From: Auricularia sp. M13
Lineage: Eukaryota > Basidiomycota > Agaricomycetes > Auriculariales > Auriculariaceae
Length of the DNA: 64,000 nt
NCBI GenBank assembly: GCA_037042915.1
Contig: CM073201.1
Span: forward strand, 1,488,001-1,552,000
Direction of reading: 5' to 3'
Positions 47,232 to 57,568 of the stretch are shown one piece after another. How positions within the stretch are numbered: position 1 is the first letter of the stretch; every line of letters starts with the position of its first letter. The notes beneath the pieces were generated by a model that was not told the DNA's origin, made no database searches, and saw only the letters and a list, made by a program, of their open reading frames with translations. Both the position numbers and the translations under genes were made by a program.

Positions 47232-48333
47232 TTACTCGAAGGGATTCGTGGCGCCGCCCTGGGGCGCAGTCAGTCCAACGAAGGTTCAAGATAGAGTCGC
47301 GGTGCTGGAACGTACCTGAGTCTCCCTCTTGTCCTCTCTGCAACCACATAACCATTCTGTCCACCAGCTGGTAGGCGGCTCTTCGGGCGAGTGATGCTCC
47401 AGCTGCTGGCTGCGACTACTCGAAGCCACAGGTTCTTCCCCGGGTATCACTATTCGCGGCGGGGGTGTTCTGCCCATGGGGGCACTCCGGGAAGACGAAG
47501 GCACGTTTAGGTGCGACTGCTGGACGGATAATACGGGTCGCGAGGAATGATGGGAAGATTCGCCTGGCGTGGGCGGGACAGATGCAGGGTTCGACACCGG
47601 CTCCATGAGCGGGCCGGAGGGGTCTGCTGAAGCTGCATGCGCATCGGAAAATGGGCTGGCAGTCGCAGCCAGAGGTTGGCTTGGAGGCGACGGCTGGGTG
47701 GTCGACGCAGGGCTGAAGCCGGGCGTCATAGGCCGTGGCGTCGAGGGCGACTCCGGGCGGTGCAGGGCAAACCCGTCCTCGGCGTCGCCGCTCGTCGGCC
47801 GCAGCGGCCGGTGCGGGTTATGCACGCTTTCGCGCCGTGGCCCAGAGCGCGACAGGAGCCTGGTGAGACCGCGCGCGGCATCCTCGACGACGGACGACCG
47901 GTTCTGGGCAGCTATGAGCCTTGACTCCCGCGCTGCCCGTCGTTTCTGTCGCTCGGCCTCTTCCCAGCGCCGTAGATTCTGTAGAGAGACTCAGTATGCC
48001 AGGCATAACGCGGACGCGCAGCCAACTTGCCTCCTCTATTCTCTTGGACTCGGCTTCATCCTCGTTCGTCGGCGGGTAGGAAGTAGAGGCCCCCGCGTCA
48101 GAGCCATCAAGTCGCTCACTACTGTCGGCCTGGGCGTGCTCGAGTTCGTGTTCGCCGATGTCGCTGCCCGGGTTCAGGTCCTGCTCGGTCGCCTTGCCCT
48201 TGCCCTTCCAACGCGTCGGGCTAAGGAGTTCGGTTGAGCTGCGCGCTGGGTCGCCGTCCTGTTTCTTTTGCAGATCGTCGTCCGACGGTAGGCGCTGGTG
48301 GGCCGCTTTTCGCGAGGGGATTATGGGGCTCAT
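47232..48333 (-). CDS. Pro/Ser-rich hypothetical protein with conserved WWTEWLCGC tail
   Basis: Starts at ATG 48333 (MSPIIPSRKAAHQRLPSDDD). One intron separates the acidic/charged first part from a helical RRWEEAERQKRRAARESR segment, then a long Pro/Ser/Thr-rich disordered region. The end is distinctive: SWWTEWLCGCREDKRETQ, and after a last intron GGATNPFE and stop (TAA 47232-47234). The small last exon restores an ending that I recall in other fungal proteins of this type (WW..WLCGC ... TNPFE/LE). CGC may be lipid-modified. Function unknown; membrane attachment is a guess. Confidence 0.62.
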
Positions 48334-48613
48334 GTTGTTGCGAAACAGAAATGCGTGCGCATCCCAGACCAGCGGTGACGCAAATAGCGATTTACAAATA
48401 CGAAAAGCTCCCGGCGCCTGTTCACGTTGAGAGCCCGAGTCCTCGTCAGGTAACAGTCAAAATACAGTGAATTATGGTGCCAGTCTGCACTTTACGAAGG
48501 GGGGTGCGCTACAAATCTATCATGAATACATTTTCGACCGGTACCAGAGTGATTCAAATGAACGAATACAGGATATACACTCGAACTCGGATGCGTCCAC
48601 ACCGAAGCTTCTG

Positions 48614-50059
48614 TCACTTCGAAAAACGCTTGAGGAAGGTCGCAATGTGGCCACTCGTCCCTGCGGTAGTTCCGTGCTTCAGCTTGCTCTGACCTGCGGA
48701 CGGCAGCATCGGCATTTGAGATTCGCCAGAGCCCATGGACATACTCTCCTTGAACACCGAATTCGGTGAGTCAAGGTATGGCAGCTCGATTGACGACGCA
48801 TATCCATCCTTGACTTGCATAATCTCATTTCGGAGGAGCGACTGCAGACGAAAGCATGAGCGATGATCGCCGAAGGCGACGACACGAGGCTTACCTGTTG
48901 TCGCCAGTACATGATCCGCTTCTCGTCCTCTTCATCCCTTGTATGGTTATGAACAGCGAACAGCGTAACACAGAGCAGCAACAAGGCTAAGAATCAAATC
49001 AGTGAAAGGCCAATAGTGCTCGCCGTCCCACGTACTCCCGATAATACCTCCTCCGATGGAGGCATAAATCCACTTCGGGTACGCGTCAGGCGCGTCGGGG
49101 GCACGTATGCATAGGCTGTCCGGCGAGCAGTTGCCCGACCCGCACCTGAGACGGATATTTATCAGAAGGGCCAAGGCTACTGAAAGCCAAGAGACGAGGC
49201 GCACTCCTTGTCCGCCGTGCAGGCCGCGCCTAGCAATTTGTGCTTCACGCACGACTTGCTGGGCGCGTCGCAAAACAGGCCCTTGTGACAATTCCCACTA
49301 ATAACGACAGGTCAGTGTTGATCCATGGCAAGTAAGGATGCAGACGTTACCGGGAGACAACGAATGCGAATTCGGCCTCGCTCGTGTAGGCGATGTAGGG
49401 CGTATTTTCCAGAACGCAAGGCTGGCCCTCCGTGACGTTGGCCCACCTAAAATCACGCGTTACTTCCATGCGTACAAGAGAAGGCAAGCGCGCGCTCGTA
49501 CATGCATTGAAAGTTCAAGCACACGCTCCCGTTGACGTTATTGGGGAAGGACGCGAGTTCGCCTGCATTCGGAGGGGGAGCACACTGGTCTAGGCGCGAA
49601 TGAGCGGGCGAATGTAAGAAAGGGGGAAAGCCGCTCACCGTCGCGGTTGAGCTGACAGGGGCTCCCCACGGGCAGGAGCGGCTGGCACGCGTCGCCCTCG
49701 TCCGAGCAGAACTGCCCGTCCGGGCAGCGCGGCGGGTACGGTCCGCCCTGCGGGTATCCGAAAGGGTACTCGTCCTTGCGACACGCCTTAGGGACGCAGG
49801 TACTGTTGGCGTCGCAGTACGCCGTGTTGACACAGTCGCCCGAGAGCTCGTACGTCCCGACCTGTTATCCCCAAGATCTCGTCAACTGAACGCCCTGCCA
49901 GTAATGGCGACGCACCTGTAACTTCGTGCGCAGCTGCGAACAGTTAGCTCCTATGGGCACCTTGGGCATCGGCGGCTTTGGCTGGCCATAAAACTGTTGT
50001 GCGTGAGTCTGTGTGAGCGCAAGGGCGAAGACAGCGACGGAGAATGTGACGACGAGCAT
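48614..50059 (-). CDS. Cys-rich single-pass membrane protein, unknown function
   Basis: Starts at ATG 50059 with a clear signal peptide (MLVVTFSVAVFALALTQTHA). The ectodomain has many regularly spaced Cys (YELSGDCVNTAYCDANSTCV, CPDGQFCSDEGDACQPLLPV, GLFCDAPSKSCVKHKLLGAAC, CSPDSLCIRAPDAPD), suggesting small disulfide-rich modules. A membrane helix around 48960-48990 is followed by a cytoplasmic tail (NHTRDEEDEKRIMYWRQQ) ending GHIATFLKRFSK. Several introns break it up. The layout suggests a plasma-membrane or endosomal receptor-like protein. I know of similar proteins in basidiomycetes but no described function. Confidence 0.68.
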
Positions 50060-50290
50060 ATCGTTCGTGTTCTAATGTTGGTGGAGATGAGAGAATAGGG
50101 AAGGGAGACAAGGCTTGAAGGTCCGAATCAGGGGTTGCAGCTTCATTGTCGATCATACGCGGCGGGGAGTATTCAGCTACGCTGCTTGATCAGAAGAACA
50201 TGTTTTCGCGTGACAATTTCTGAAAGGATGTGGATTGAGGTTTGGATTACTGACGGAGAGCAATTTGACTCGATGAATGAGCAAGCGAAT

Positions 50291-51838
50291 TTACAGATCG
50301 CAGTACACGAAAGCAGTAGATGCAACGCCTACAGGTAATCAGCTATGTTCAATATTGATACCAGAATAACGCACCGTGCATAAAAAGCCTATTATGTTCC
50401 TTGTCGTATACGGCCGTTGTGATTCCAGACGCAAGCGTCCCATCATCCTCAAAGATCTGACCCCAGGATGAGTTTTTCCTTGGAACGAACATAGTAGCGG
50501 TAAGACTTGCCGATTCTACCTTGTACTTCTGGCCGAAGTACGAGCTCTCATCGTCGTTGAGCGAGATCTTCAGAACCGAAGACGGCGCGGTCTTATGGAT
50601 AGGATCGGTTAGATATTGCAAGTTGGTGCTGAAGATCTTTGGATACTCTGCAGATGCGTGAACACGGCTTGGGGAGCGAACGAGGCGATCTATGAAGCTC
50701 ACCTGCAGCGTAGACTGCCCCGTCCTTGTCCACTGATAAATTATCCAGGCCACCACCGCCTACGCAAAGATTAGAACCGGCCGTTTTGAAGCGGATGCCA
50801 ACGCACCAATGGGTATCATATCACTCAGGATAAGTGTGTCGTCTGCCTGAGCTTCGAACACGTAAATTTGGCTTGCGTATGTGCTGGACACATATATCTC
50901 CCCTTGAGTACCGCGAGCAATGCCATTGCTAAAGACGATGTTGCGTGCAGCCGTCTTGCAGCCTTCGTCGACGCGACAGTGCGTGACGGTTGTCCGCGGA
51001 AGACCGAAGATAATGTGCCAAGCGCGTTTCTAACGGAAAGAATGAGCATAAGGAGTACAGACGCGTGCGCGACGCACAAAGCTGCCCAGAGTCCTCGGCT
51101 GGTTCGTGATATAGAAGCTCTTGCCGTCGGGAGAGCCCAGAACGTCGTTAGCCATGCCGATCAGCGGGTCGCGCACGGTGGCGACATGCTCGAGCTTTTT
51201 GCCGCCCGCCTCGCCTTTGAAGATCTCGATGGCCGTGTCGGGTCCCCACACCCAAGCGTCGCCGAGCGGCGGGCGATGGTTGACCACGTATACAAAGATT
51301 TCATGCTCATTTGCGGCAGACGTGACAACGTCCATGCCAAGGACGCTGAGGCCGGTGCCGTCTTTCAGGTCGTCGGACGGGTTGAAGCGCACGAGTGGCA
51401 GACGCGTCGAGGTCGCGGTTGACGGGTTGTAAACAGCGAGATAATCGTGTCGCGCGCCAGTCTTGTTCATGTTGCCGACAGTGGGGAGCCATAGGGTCCT
51501 TGCCAGAACGTACGAAGCATTAGCGGGGGTAAGGCGCGTCGCACGTGGAACCGCACCTGCGGTGCGGCGTTGAGCACGCGAGGTATATCAGTCCAGTAGG
51601 CTCATGCAGGACGATCTCTGCGCAACCATGAGACCCAGGACGAAAAGGCGCGTAGGGTGCACGCACTTTCGCACGCCTGGAGGGACTTGTCGCGCTTGCA
51701 TTTCGCATTGCCTACGGCCTTGATTTCGCGCGACCGCCCACCCAACTGAAGCAGTGGCCTGAAGTACAGCTGGAAGAGCCCAGCAACGACGACCGCGAAC
51801 ACTGTCAGTACCGACAATAGTGTCCGACTGCTACACAT
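50291..51838 (-). CDS. Paraoxonase/arylesterase-like calcium-dependent hydrolase
   Basis: Starts at ATG 51838 with a hydrophobic anchor (LSVLTVFAVVVAGLFQLYF). The six-bladed propeller family shows in EIVLHEPTGLIYLACSTP, LAVYNPSTATSTRLPLV, NDVLGSPDGKSFYITN and EDDGTLASGITTAVYD. The Asn-Asp (NDV) pair corresponds to the calcium ligand region of paraoxonases. The last intron (donor GTGCGT) splits the conserved end LFMHG / VASTAFVYCDL, and the stop is at 50291-50293. Family members hydrolyse lactones and aryl esters; the natural substrate here is unknown. The anchor suggests a luminal or extracellular domain. Exon borders in the middle are not all fixed. Confidence 0.82.
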
Positions 51839-52088
51839 GCTTGTGGAGGAAGGGAAAGGACGGAAACGCCAAAGACGTCAGACGGCCATCCATTTACGGA
51901 TGACAGTGACACGGGCGCTCATTCTCCGACTCCCGCTCTATTCACGAGACGGAGCTCGATTTTCGCGGACTCGCGCAGGGTCGCAGACATTCGCCGTGGC
52001 AGAAGCATGGAAATTTTCATCCAGCAGAAAACAGAAAGGTGCATTCACGGCCTATCGCTTAGAAAACATGAACACATGGAACGAGCGC

Positions 52089-52643
52089 CTAGTAAGAGAG
52101 CTTGTTCGCCGTGAGCTGCAAGTGCGCAGAGTGCTCCTCGTACGGCGCCTTGGACAACGGGATTTCTCTCCACAGGTCGGGCGTAAGGAACGCGTACGTT
52201 TGTGTCAACTGTCCAATAGAATAAGCAATAAATCGCGCATAAATGCAATTTCACGCACGGCAGCAAAGGTCGCCTTCAAGAAGTTGCCCATCGTCGCGGT
52301 GCTACCCTTGGACTGTGTGTACACATCCTGGATACCGGCCAGCTGGAGCAGGCGGAGCGACGCGGGCGCGGCGACGATGCCAGTACCGCGCGGGGCAGGG
52401 ATGAGACGGCACATGACAGAGCCGACCTTGCCGCTGACCTTGGACGGCACCGTGTGCGGCTCACCGAGCGCAACACCCCAGTAGCCGCGGCGGACGGGGA
52501 TGACGGACAGCTTGGCGAGGATGATGGCGCCGCGGATGGCGGTCGCGACTTCCTTCGCGCACTTGACACCGAGGCCGACGTGGCCGTCGAAGTCGCCGAT
52601 GGCGACGAAGGCCTTGAAGCGCGTGCGCTGGCCGGCGCGCGTC

Positions 52644-52678
<35 letters not shown>

Positions 52679-52979
52679 CTTGAGCTTGGGCAGGAAGAAG
52701 TCCACGATCTGGTACTCCTTGACGGGGAGCGAGAAGAGATAAATCTCCTCCATCGACTTGATCTTGCCGTCCTTCACGAGGCGGCCGAGCTTGGTCACGG
52801 GCACCCTGCCGACTTGTCAGCCACGCCGCCTGCGCAGGACGGTCACTGTATGCGCACCACTCCTTCTCGTCGTCCTTGCGGCCTCCACGACGAGGACCGC
52901 GACGGCCGCGTCCACGGTCGCCCCGTCCACGGTCACCGCCGCGTCCACGCCCAAATCCACCGCGTCCGCGTTCAGCCAT
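52089..52979 (-). CDS. RPS2: 40S ribosomal protein S2 (uS5)
   Basis: Three exons (52979-52858, 52805-52259, 52208-52089) sum to 789 nt, 262 residues, the usual size. The N terminus is a Gly/Arg-rich RGG tail ([14 protein letters not shown]). The conserved core includes [57 protein letters not shown] and [20 protein letters not shown]. The end [20 protein letters not shown] confirms the last exon. uS5 sits at the mRNA entry side of the small ribosomal subunit and contributes to decoding accuracy. Both introns begin GTGCG. It is divergent from the antizyme gene. Confidence 0.96.
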
Positions 52980-53295
52980 GATTTTTCGGAAGTCTTGAGG
53001 AAGAAAGAGTTGACGCCTGGGATTTTTTATACGTTAGCAATAACACACTCTACAGCATGCTCCCGGACACTGCTGCAACACGGCGTGTCCGGGACGGCCA
53101 TTGAGACGGCGGGACGCACCTGGGACGTCGGTTTTTTGGTTTGTTGACGAGGACTGGGCTCGAAGGAGTTTTGAGTTGCGGAGTCTGTTTCGACGGCAAA
53201 GACGGAGCTCGGCACCAATTCGGCACTTTGGTCTTGACCAGCACCAGCACACGCACCAGCACACTAACCCGCTCACCCCACCGAATTGGCGTACC
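52980..53295. promoter_or_regulatory. Divergent promoter region, RPS2 and antizyme
   Basis: 316 bp between start codons. Near the RPS2 side is an AT-rich GATTTTTTATACG at about 53021-53033. Near the antizyme side lies a CA-rich leader (ACACGCACCAGCACAC, about 53247-53262). Specific factor sites cannot be assigned. Confidence 0.45.
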
Positions 53296-54505
53296 ATGTC
53301 GTTCAATTCCATGTCGAATTTAACCAAACCAATCTCTAGTCTCGGCCCCACGTACGTTATGTCCGCCAGAGACATTCTTGTGCCCGTGGCTAACGGCCTG
53401 CCGCTCCAGCAACGGTCCTCGCACCGTTGGGGATGGGGCTTTCTCTCACGACGCGGATCCAAGTGTGCTGGCTGTGTGCCGTGCCCAGGGCTTTGAGAAT
53501 CTCTACTACTACTCGACCACGTTCTCTGGCGGAGCTCAGGCGCGTACCAGCAGCCCCGCGCCACCCGCTTAGCGATCCTGACACCCAGGATTTTGCAGTG
53601 GCATTTTTGACATCCCTAGCCAGAAATGCCCTCCGTTGCCCGGAGGGTCGTCCGACTGTGTGACAGGCAGTCGGGCGCCCCCTGCCCACCTATTTCCCTT
53701 TCCCTCCTCCTCGCCGCCCGCCCCCGTATTCGATTCCAATCTCAAGTCCAAGCCGGTCCATTACTCGCTCAGTCCCACACTTCCAATCACCCCAGGCTCG
53801 ACGCCCAACTCGTCCACAGACTCGCTCCCGCTTTCCAACCAGCTCGCGCCATCCGCGGGCTCCACGAGCGCCTCACGGATCAACTCCGCCGCCTTCAGGC
53901 AGCTCGCGCCCCAGTCCATCCCGGCCACCCCGCCGCTCACGCCTGACAATGGCGCAGGCTCGGGCATGGCTGCGATAAGCAAGAAGCACAACCACGAGGC
54001 GCTGGATCTCCTGCAGGCCCTTTTCCCGGCCGACGCCTTCAAAGCGCTCCCGTACGCGCGCAGCGTCAAGATCGCAACTCCCGGTCACGGCACTGTCTGG
54101 GATGGTGTCATCCTCGATCTTCCTTCCTCTGGCAAGCGCACGGATCGCGGCAAAACGCTCTACGTCGACGGCAAAGGTGCCGAGCATGTTCAGCTTCGGG
54201 AAAGGTGCGCACGTTTGCAGTTGGCCCGGAGCTCGGCGCTTATTCCACGCTAGTATTGTCGCTCTCCTTGACCTCGCCGACGAACGTTTTGGATGCACTG
54301 CCTTTGTGATCGCGCTCGACCGGTCGTCGCCCGCACTTGGTACGGCATCCTCAACTGTTCTCGATTGTTCGTTCGACTGACTGACTGCCCTTGGCGCGTC
54401 GTAGGTGATCTGTTGCACTCGCTCATGTACGTTTCCGGCACAATCGTGACCGACCCGCCCTTCCCTGTGGACAAGTCGTTCGTGCTTGTCGGCATTGAAA
54501 TGTAG
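53296..54505 (+). CDS. OAZ: Ornithine decarboxylase antizyme (requires +1 frameshift)
   Basis: Exons 53296-53351, 53410-53539, 53599-54204, 54254-54339, 54405-54505 total 979 nt. Skipping one base gives 326 codons including stop, 325 residues. ORF1 starts MSFNSMSNLTKPISSLGPT and ends WHF then TGA (53608-53610). Shifting +1 at TTT TGA C continues DIPSQKCPPLPGG, which parallels the tryptophan and aspartate around the animal antizyme shift site. ORF2 has the antizyme fold (HEALDLLQALFPADAF, ALLDLADERFGCTAFV, LMYVSGTIVTDPPFPVD). Antizyme binds ornithine decarboxylase, sends it to the proteasome without ubiquitin and blocks polyamine uptake. Polyamines raise the shift rate, giving feedback. Intron 2 must use a GC donor (GCGCGT, 53540) for the frames to fit. 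Confidence 0.9.
53599..53613 (+). promoter_or_regulatory. Programmed +1 ribosomal frameshift site of antizyme
   Basis: The site reads TGG CAT TTT TGA CAT. ORF1 ends at TGA 53608-53610; the ribosome must skip T 53608 and read GAC next. TTT TGA is a known shift-prone context, used by nematode antizyme, while vertebrates use TCC TGA. It sits one codon-pair after a splice acceptor (53598). Confidence 0.85.
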
Positions 54506-54742
54506 ATACTGCGTCGTCGAGAAGTTAGGCTATTTTGGTAATCGATCTCTCTATCCCGTTCCACTACCATCAATTGACACCGTGCCTCAAACGCGCTCAA
54601 CACAAGTCATTCAGCATGCATGTAAGCCCCTTTATGGAAGGTCATAGACTAAATATGGTGAGTCGCATTTACGTATGAATTTGTAGATCCGTGACGCGAA
54701 TTGCAGTTACCCCTCGCAAGCCACTCTCACTCTCCTTACACC

Positions 54743-57159
54743 ATGCAACAACCTGGCGGCCGCGTCACCGATGACACCGCTGCTGAAAGCACAGACGACA
54801 ACCCTCCTCTTGAGCGCAAGAAGACGTACCATAATCGGTGCACCGACAAGTATGGCCGGAAGATCTGCATCGAGGACGAAGAAGAGCGAGTTAGGAACAG
54901 GCGTAGCATGCGCTCGCGCTTCCCGTTCTTTTCTCGTGAAAAGAAGGCAGACTCGGCCGACACACTCGTCAATGACCAGCAGAAGCGACCTCCTGGACCC
55001 AAGAGGACCGATACCGAACTCATGGAGGAGGGCGAAGCCGGGCCGTCGCATGGCCGGCCCAACACCCTCGCCCGCACGACGACTCAGCTTACCCACATCA
55101 TCGCGTCGCTCGGAAATCGTGCTGCAAACTCGGGCTCTCAGGAAGATCGTGCCGACGCTGGAGCTGATGAACCGCGCGCCAACGTTGGCTTGGGCTTTGG
55201 TACGCTGAGGAGGCAGGCGTCGAACTGGATAAGGGCACCGCGCCGTGGTCTGTCAACCGGCCAAATAATCAAGCATAAGGCCTGTACGGGACCCTTCCCC
55301 CGCGTCTTCGATTTGCGCGCGAGGTGCTCACTAAACCGGCAGCTTACAAGGCGCGGCAAGGCTTTGTGCTGAAACTGGCCAAGGGCCTGCTGTTCTTCGG
55401 TGCCCCTAGTCATCGCATCGAGGCTCAATTGCAAAGTGTTGCGACAGTTCTTGACATCCCGGCGCAGTTTATCTATTGTAAGCTTGATTCGTGCTCTCTT
55501 CTGCCTACATGTGTCTGACTATCGTAGTACCGTCGCTCGTTCTCATCTCGTTCAGCGACGAAGAGCATCGCACTTCCGAGGTCCTGGCCGTGCGATCGCC
55601 CACAAAGCTCGCCCTCGGGAAGTTGCAGAAACTCCACGACATATACCGCAAGGTCTTGCACGACGAACTGAGTGCGGAAGAAGGTTCGGAGGGCATCATG
55701 AAGCTCTTCAAGTCTCCCCCGCAATATACCGCACGATTCCGCCTCGTCCTCGCGTTCGCGTGTTCTGCCATCATCTGCCCGATGTCGTTCGGGGGCTCTT
55801 TCCTCGACATGTGGATGAGCGGTCTTGGGGGTGTTTTGCTCTGCTTTTTGCAGCATGTTGTCATCGTCAAGCACCCCATGTACGCGAGCGTATTCGAGTA
55901 AGTCCTTTTTCTTCCTGTGTTTTACCGCACTTAATATGTATCGGCTCGAACAGGCTGTCCGTTGCGCTTATCATGTCCTTCTTCGCCCGTGCCCTCTCCG
56001 AGACGCCGGGAAAGTACTTCTGCTATTCAGCTATCTCCTCGGGTTCCATCGTGCTCATTCTTCCGGGCTTCATAATCTGTGCGTGGCCCATCTTCTCGCT
56101 TTCAGACTCCTGACCCTTTCCCAAGTGTGTAGCGCGCTTGAACTGGGGTCGAAGAACATTGTATGCGGCAGCGTGCGAATGGTTTATGCCATTATGTATG
56201 CGTTATTCCTGGTAAGCCGCATGCATCCCAGCTATTGCAATGTGACTTAATCCACTTAGGGCTTTGGGCTTACAATCGGCAGCGACCTCTATTACATCGT
56301 AAATCTTCGTGCTCGTGCTGCACAGCGCGATGCCATCGCCGCTCAACAGCCTGTGCACATTAATGGAACATTTAACACGGACTCTGCTACGACGCTGACC
56401 TTGGTTGGCTCGTTCAGCTTTTCTCAAAGCTCTGCCAAGGGCGCCGCTCATGGCCATGGGTGTTTGCGCAATCCAGACTGGCCATGGTTCCTTCAGCCGT
56501 TCCCTTTTTGGACACTGTTCATTCTCGTACCGAGCTATTGCCTGTTTTCTTCGCTGTGGAAGGGACAGCCGTTCAAAAGCCGGCACCTCCCTGTGATGGT
56601 GTTCTTCGCTTGTTGCAGGTTCGTGGACGCTCCCCTTAGAATGCTCCAGTGGCGCTGATCCCAATGTGCAGCTATACGGCCAACCGCGTCGCTAAGCAGT
56701 TCATCCAGGACCGGTGAGTTTGGGATCTACAAAAATATTCTTCAAGTTGTTAACTCGTCTTCAGTGGAGATGTAACTAGCGCAGTCGGCGCATTCGTCCT
56801 GGGCTTGTTGGGCAACACGTATTCGCGACTCTTCAATGGGACTGCATTCACGGTTATGATCACGGGCGTCACCTTCCTGGTCCCTGTAAGTCTGTCTCCA
56901 TCTTACCGTACCGTACGACTACTGATTCGCCCCCAGTCCACACTTGGCTACGGAGGCGGACTGTCGTTCTCCGGTGATTTGTACACGCAGGGCATCTTGC
57001 TTGGTCTCCGCATGGTCCAAGTTGTACGTCTGGCTCCTATTGCGCTTTACAGTGTCTGAAGGTTGCTAGGCTATCGGCGTCACCGTTGGTTTGTTCACAA
57101 GCGCCCTAGTTGTGTACTCGTTTGGGTCTCGCAAGAAAACAGGCATGTTTGGATTTTGA
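54743..57159 (+). CDS. PRM10: ThrE/Prm10-family membrane protein
   Basis: Starts at ATG 54743 (MQQPGGRVTDDTAAESTDDN). The first ~170 residues are polar and charged, as in fungal Prm10-like proteins. The ThrE domain follows: FVLKLAKGLLFFGAPSHRIE, LISFSDEEHRTSEVLAVRSP, then alternating membrane helices (LVLAFACSAIICPMSFGGSF, LSVALIMSFFARAL, SSGSIVLILPGFII, GVTVGLFTSALVVYSFG). The last exon ends KKTGMFGF and stop at 57159. About ten helices are expected in two ThrE halves. Bacterial ThrE exports threonine and serine; yeast Prm10 is pheromone-regulated with unclear substrate. Many short introns are present and the region 55200-55330 is not fully resolved. Confidence 0.86.
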
Positions 57160-57568
57160 AATAATCCTAATAGCGTCCGCCAGTTTGAGACTGAGCAATA
57201 CACTCTTTTATGCTCGCTATGTGTTGTGCCACATTCCCGCCTTTTCTTTGCGCGACGCTAGGGTCTTTGACCGCCTCGAAACAAGGACTTCTAGGAATAA
57301 AACTATCTATCATGAACTCGGTATATATCGCCTGAGAGCTTCGGGAGGATATCAAACGCGTAAAACCCCTGGAAAATAGTCCGAAATGAAGGTAAATGCC
57401 ATGGAAATGATGGAAACGCGTTGAGACGCGCATTTGAAAGTCCGCACTGTCATGTGCTCAATAAGAGCTCCGCTACCGCGTTTGCTTCCGGTGTTGTCTC
57501 CTCTTTTCTGAGTCTCTCGTCTCCGGTACTTGCTGCAAGGTCGCGGCTGTCAACAGCATCTCGCGACC
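57160..57568 (+). promoter_or_regulatory. Intergenic region upstream of DNA2
   Basis: 409 bp between the PRM10 stop and the DNA2 start, AT-richer than its neighbours. A short CT-rich tract lies at 57490-57525. No gene is seen. Confidence 0.4.

Noticed and set aside
53570-53581. TCC TGA at 53576-53581 as the classical antizyme shift site
   Set aside because: It lies inside the intron that precedes the TGG CAT TTT TGA exon, and shifting there leads to a frame that stops early.
53427-53663. Antizyme ORF1 ending at TGA 53661 with the shift there
   Set aside because: A +1 shift from this frame does not enter the ORF2 frame, and it lacks the W..D context; the 53608 site fits both.
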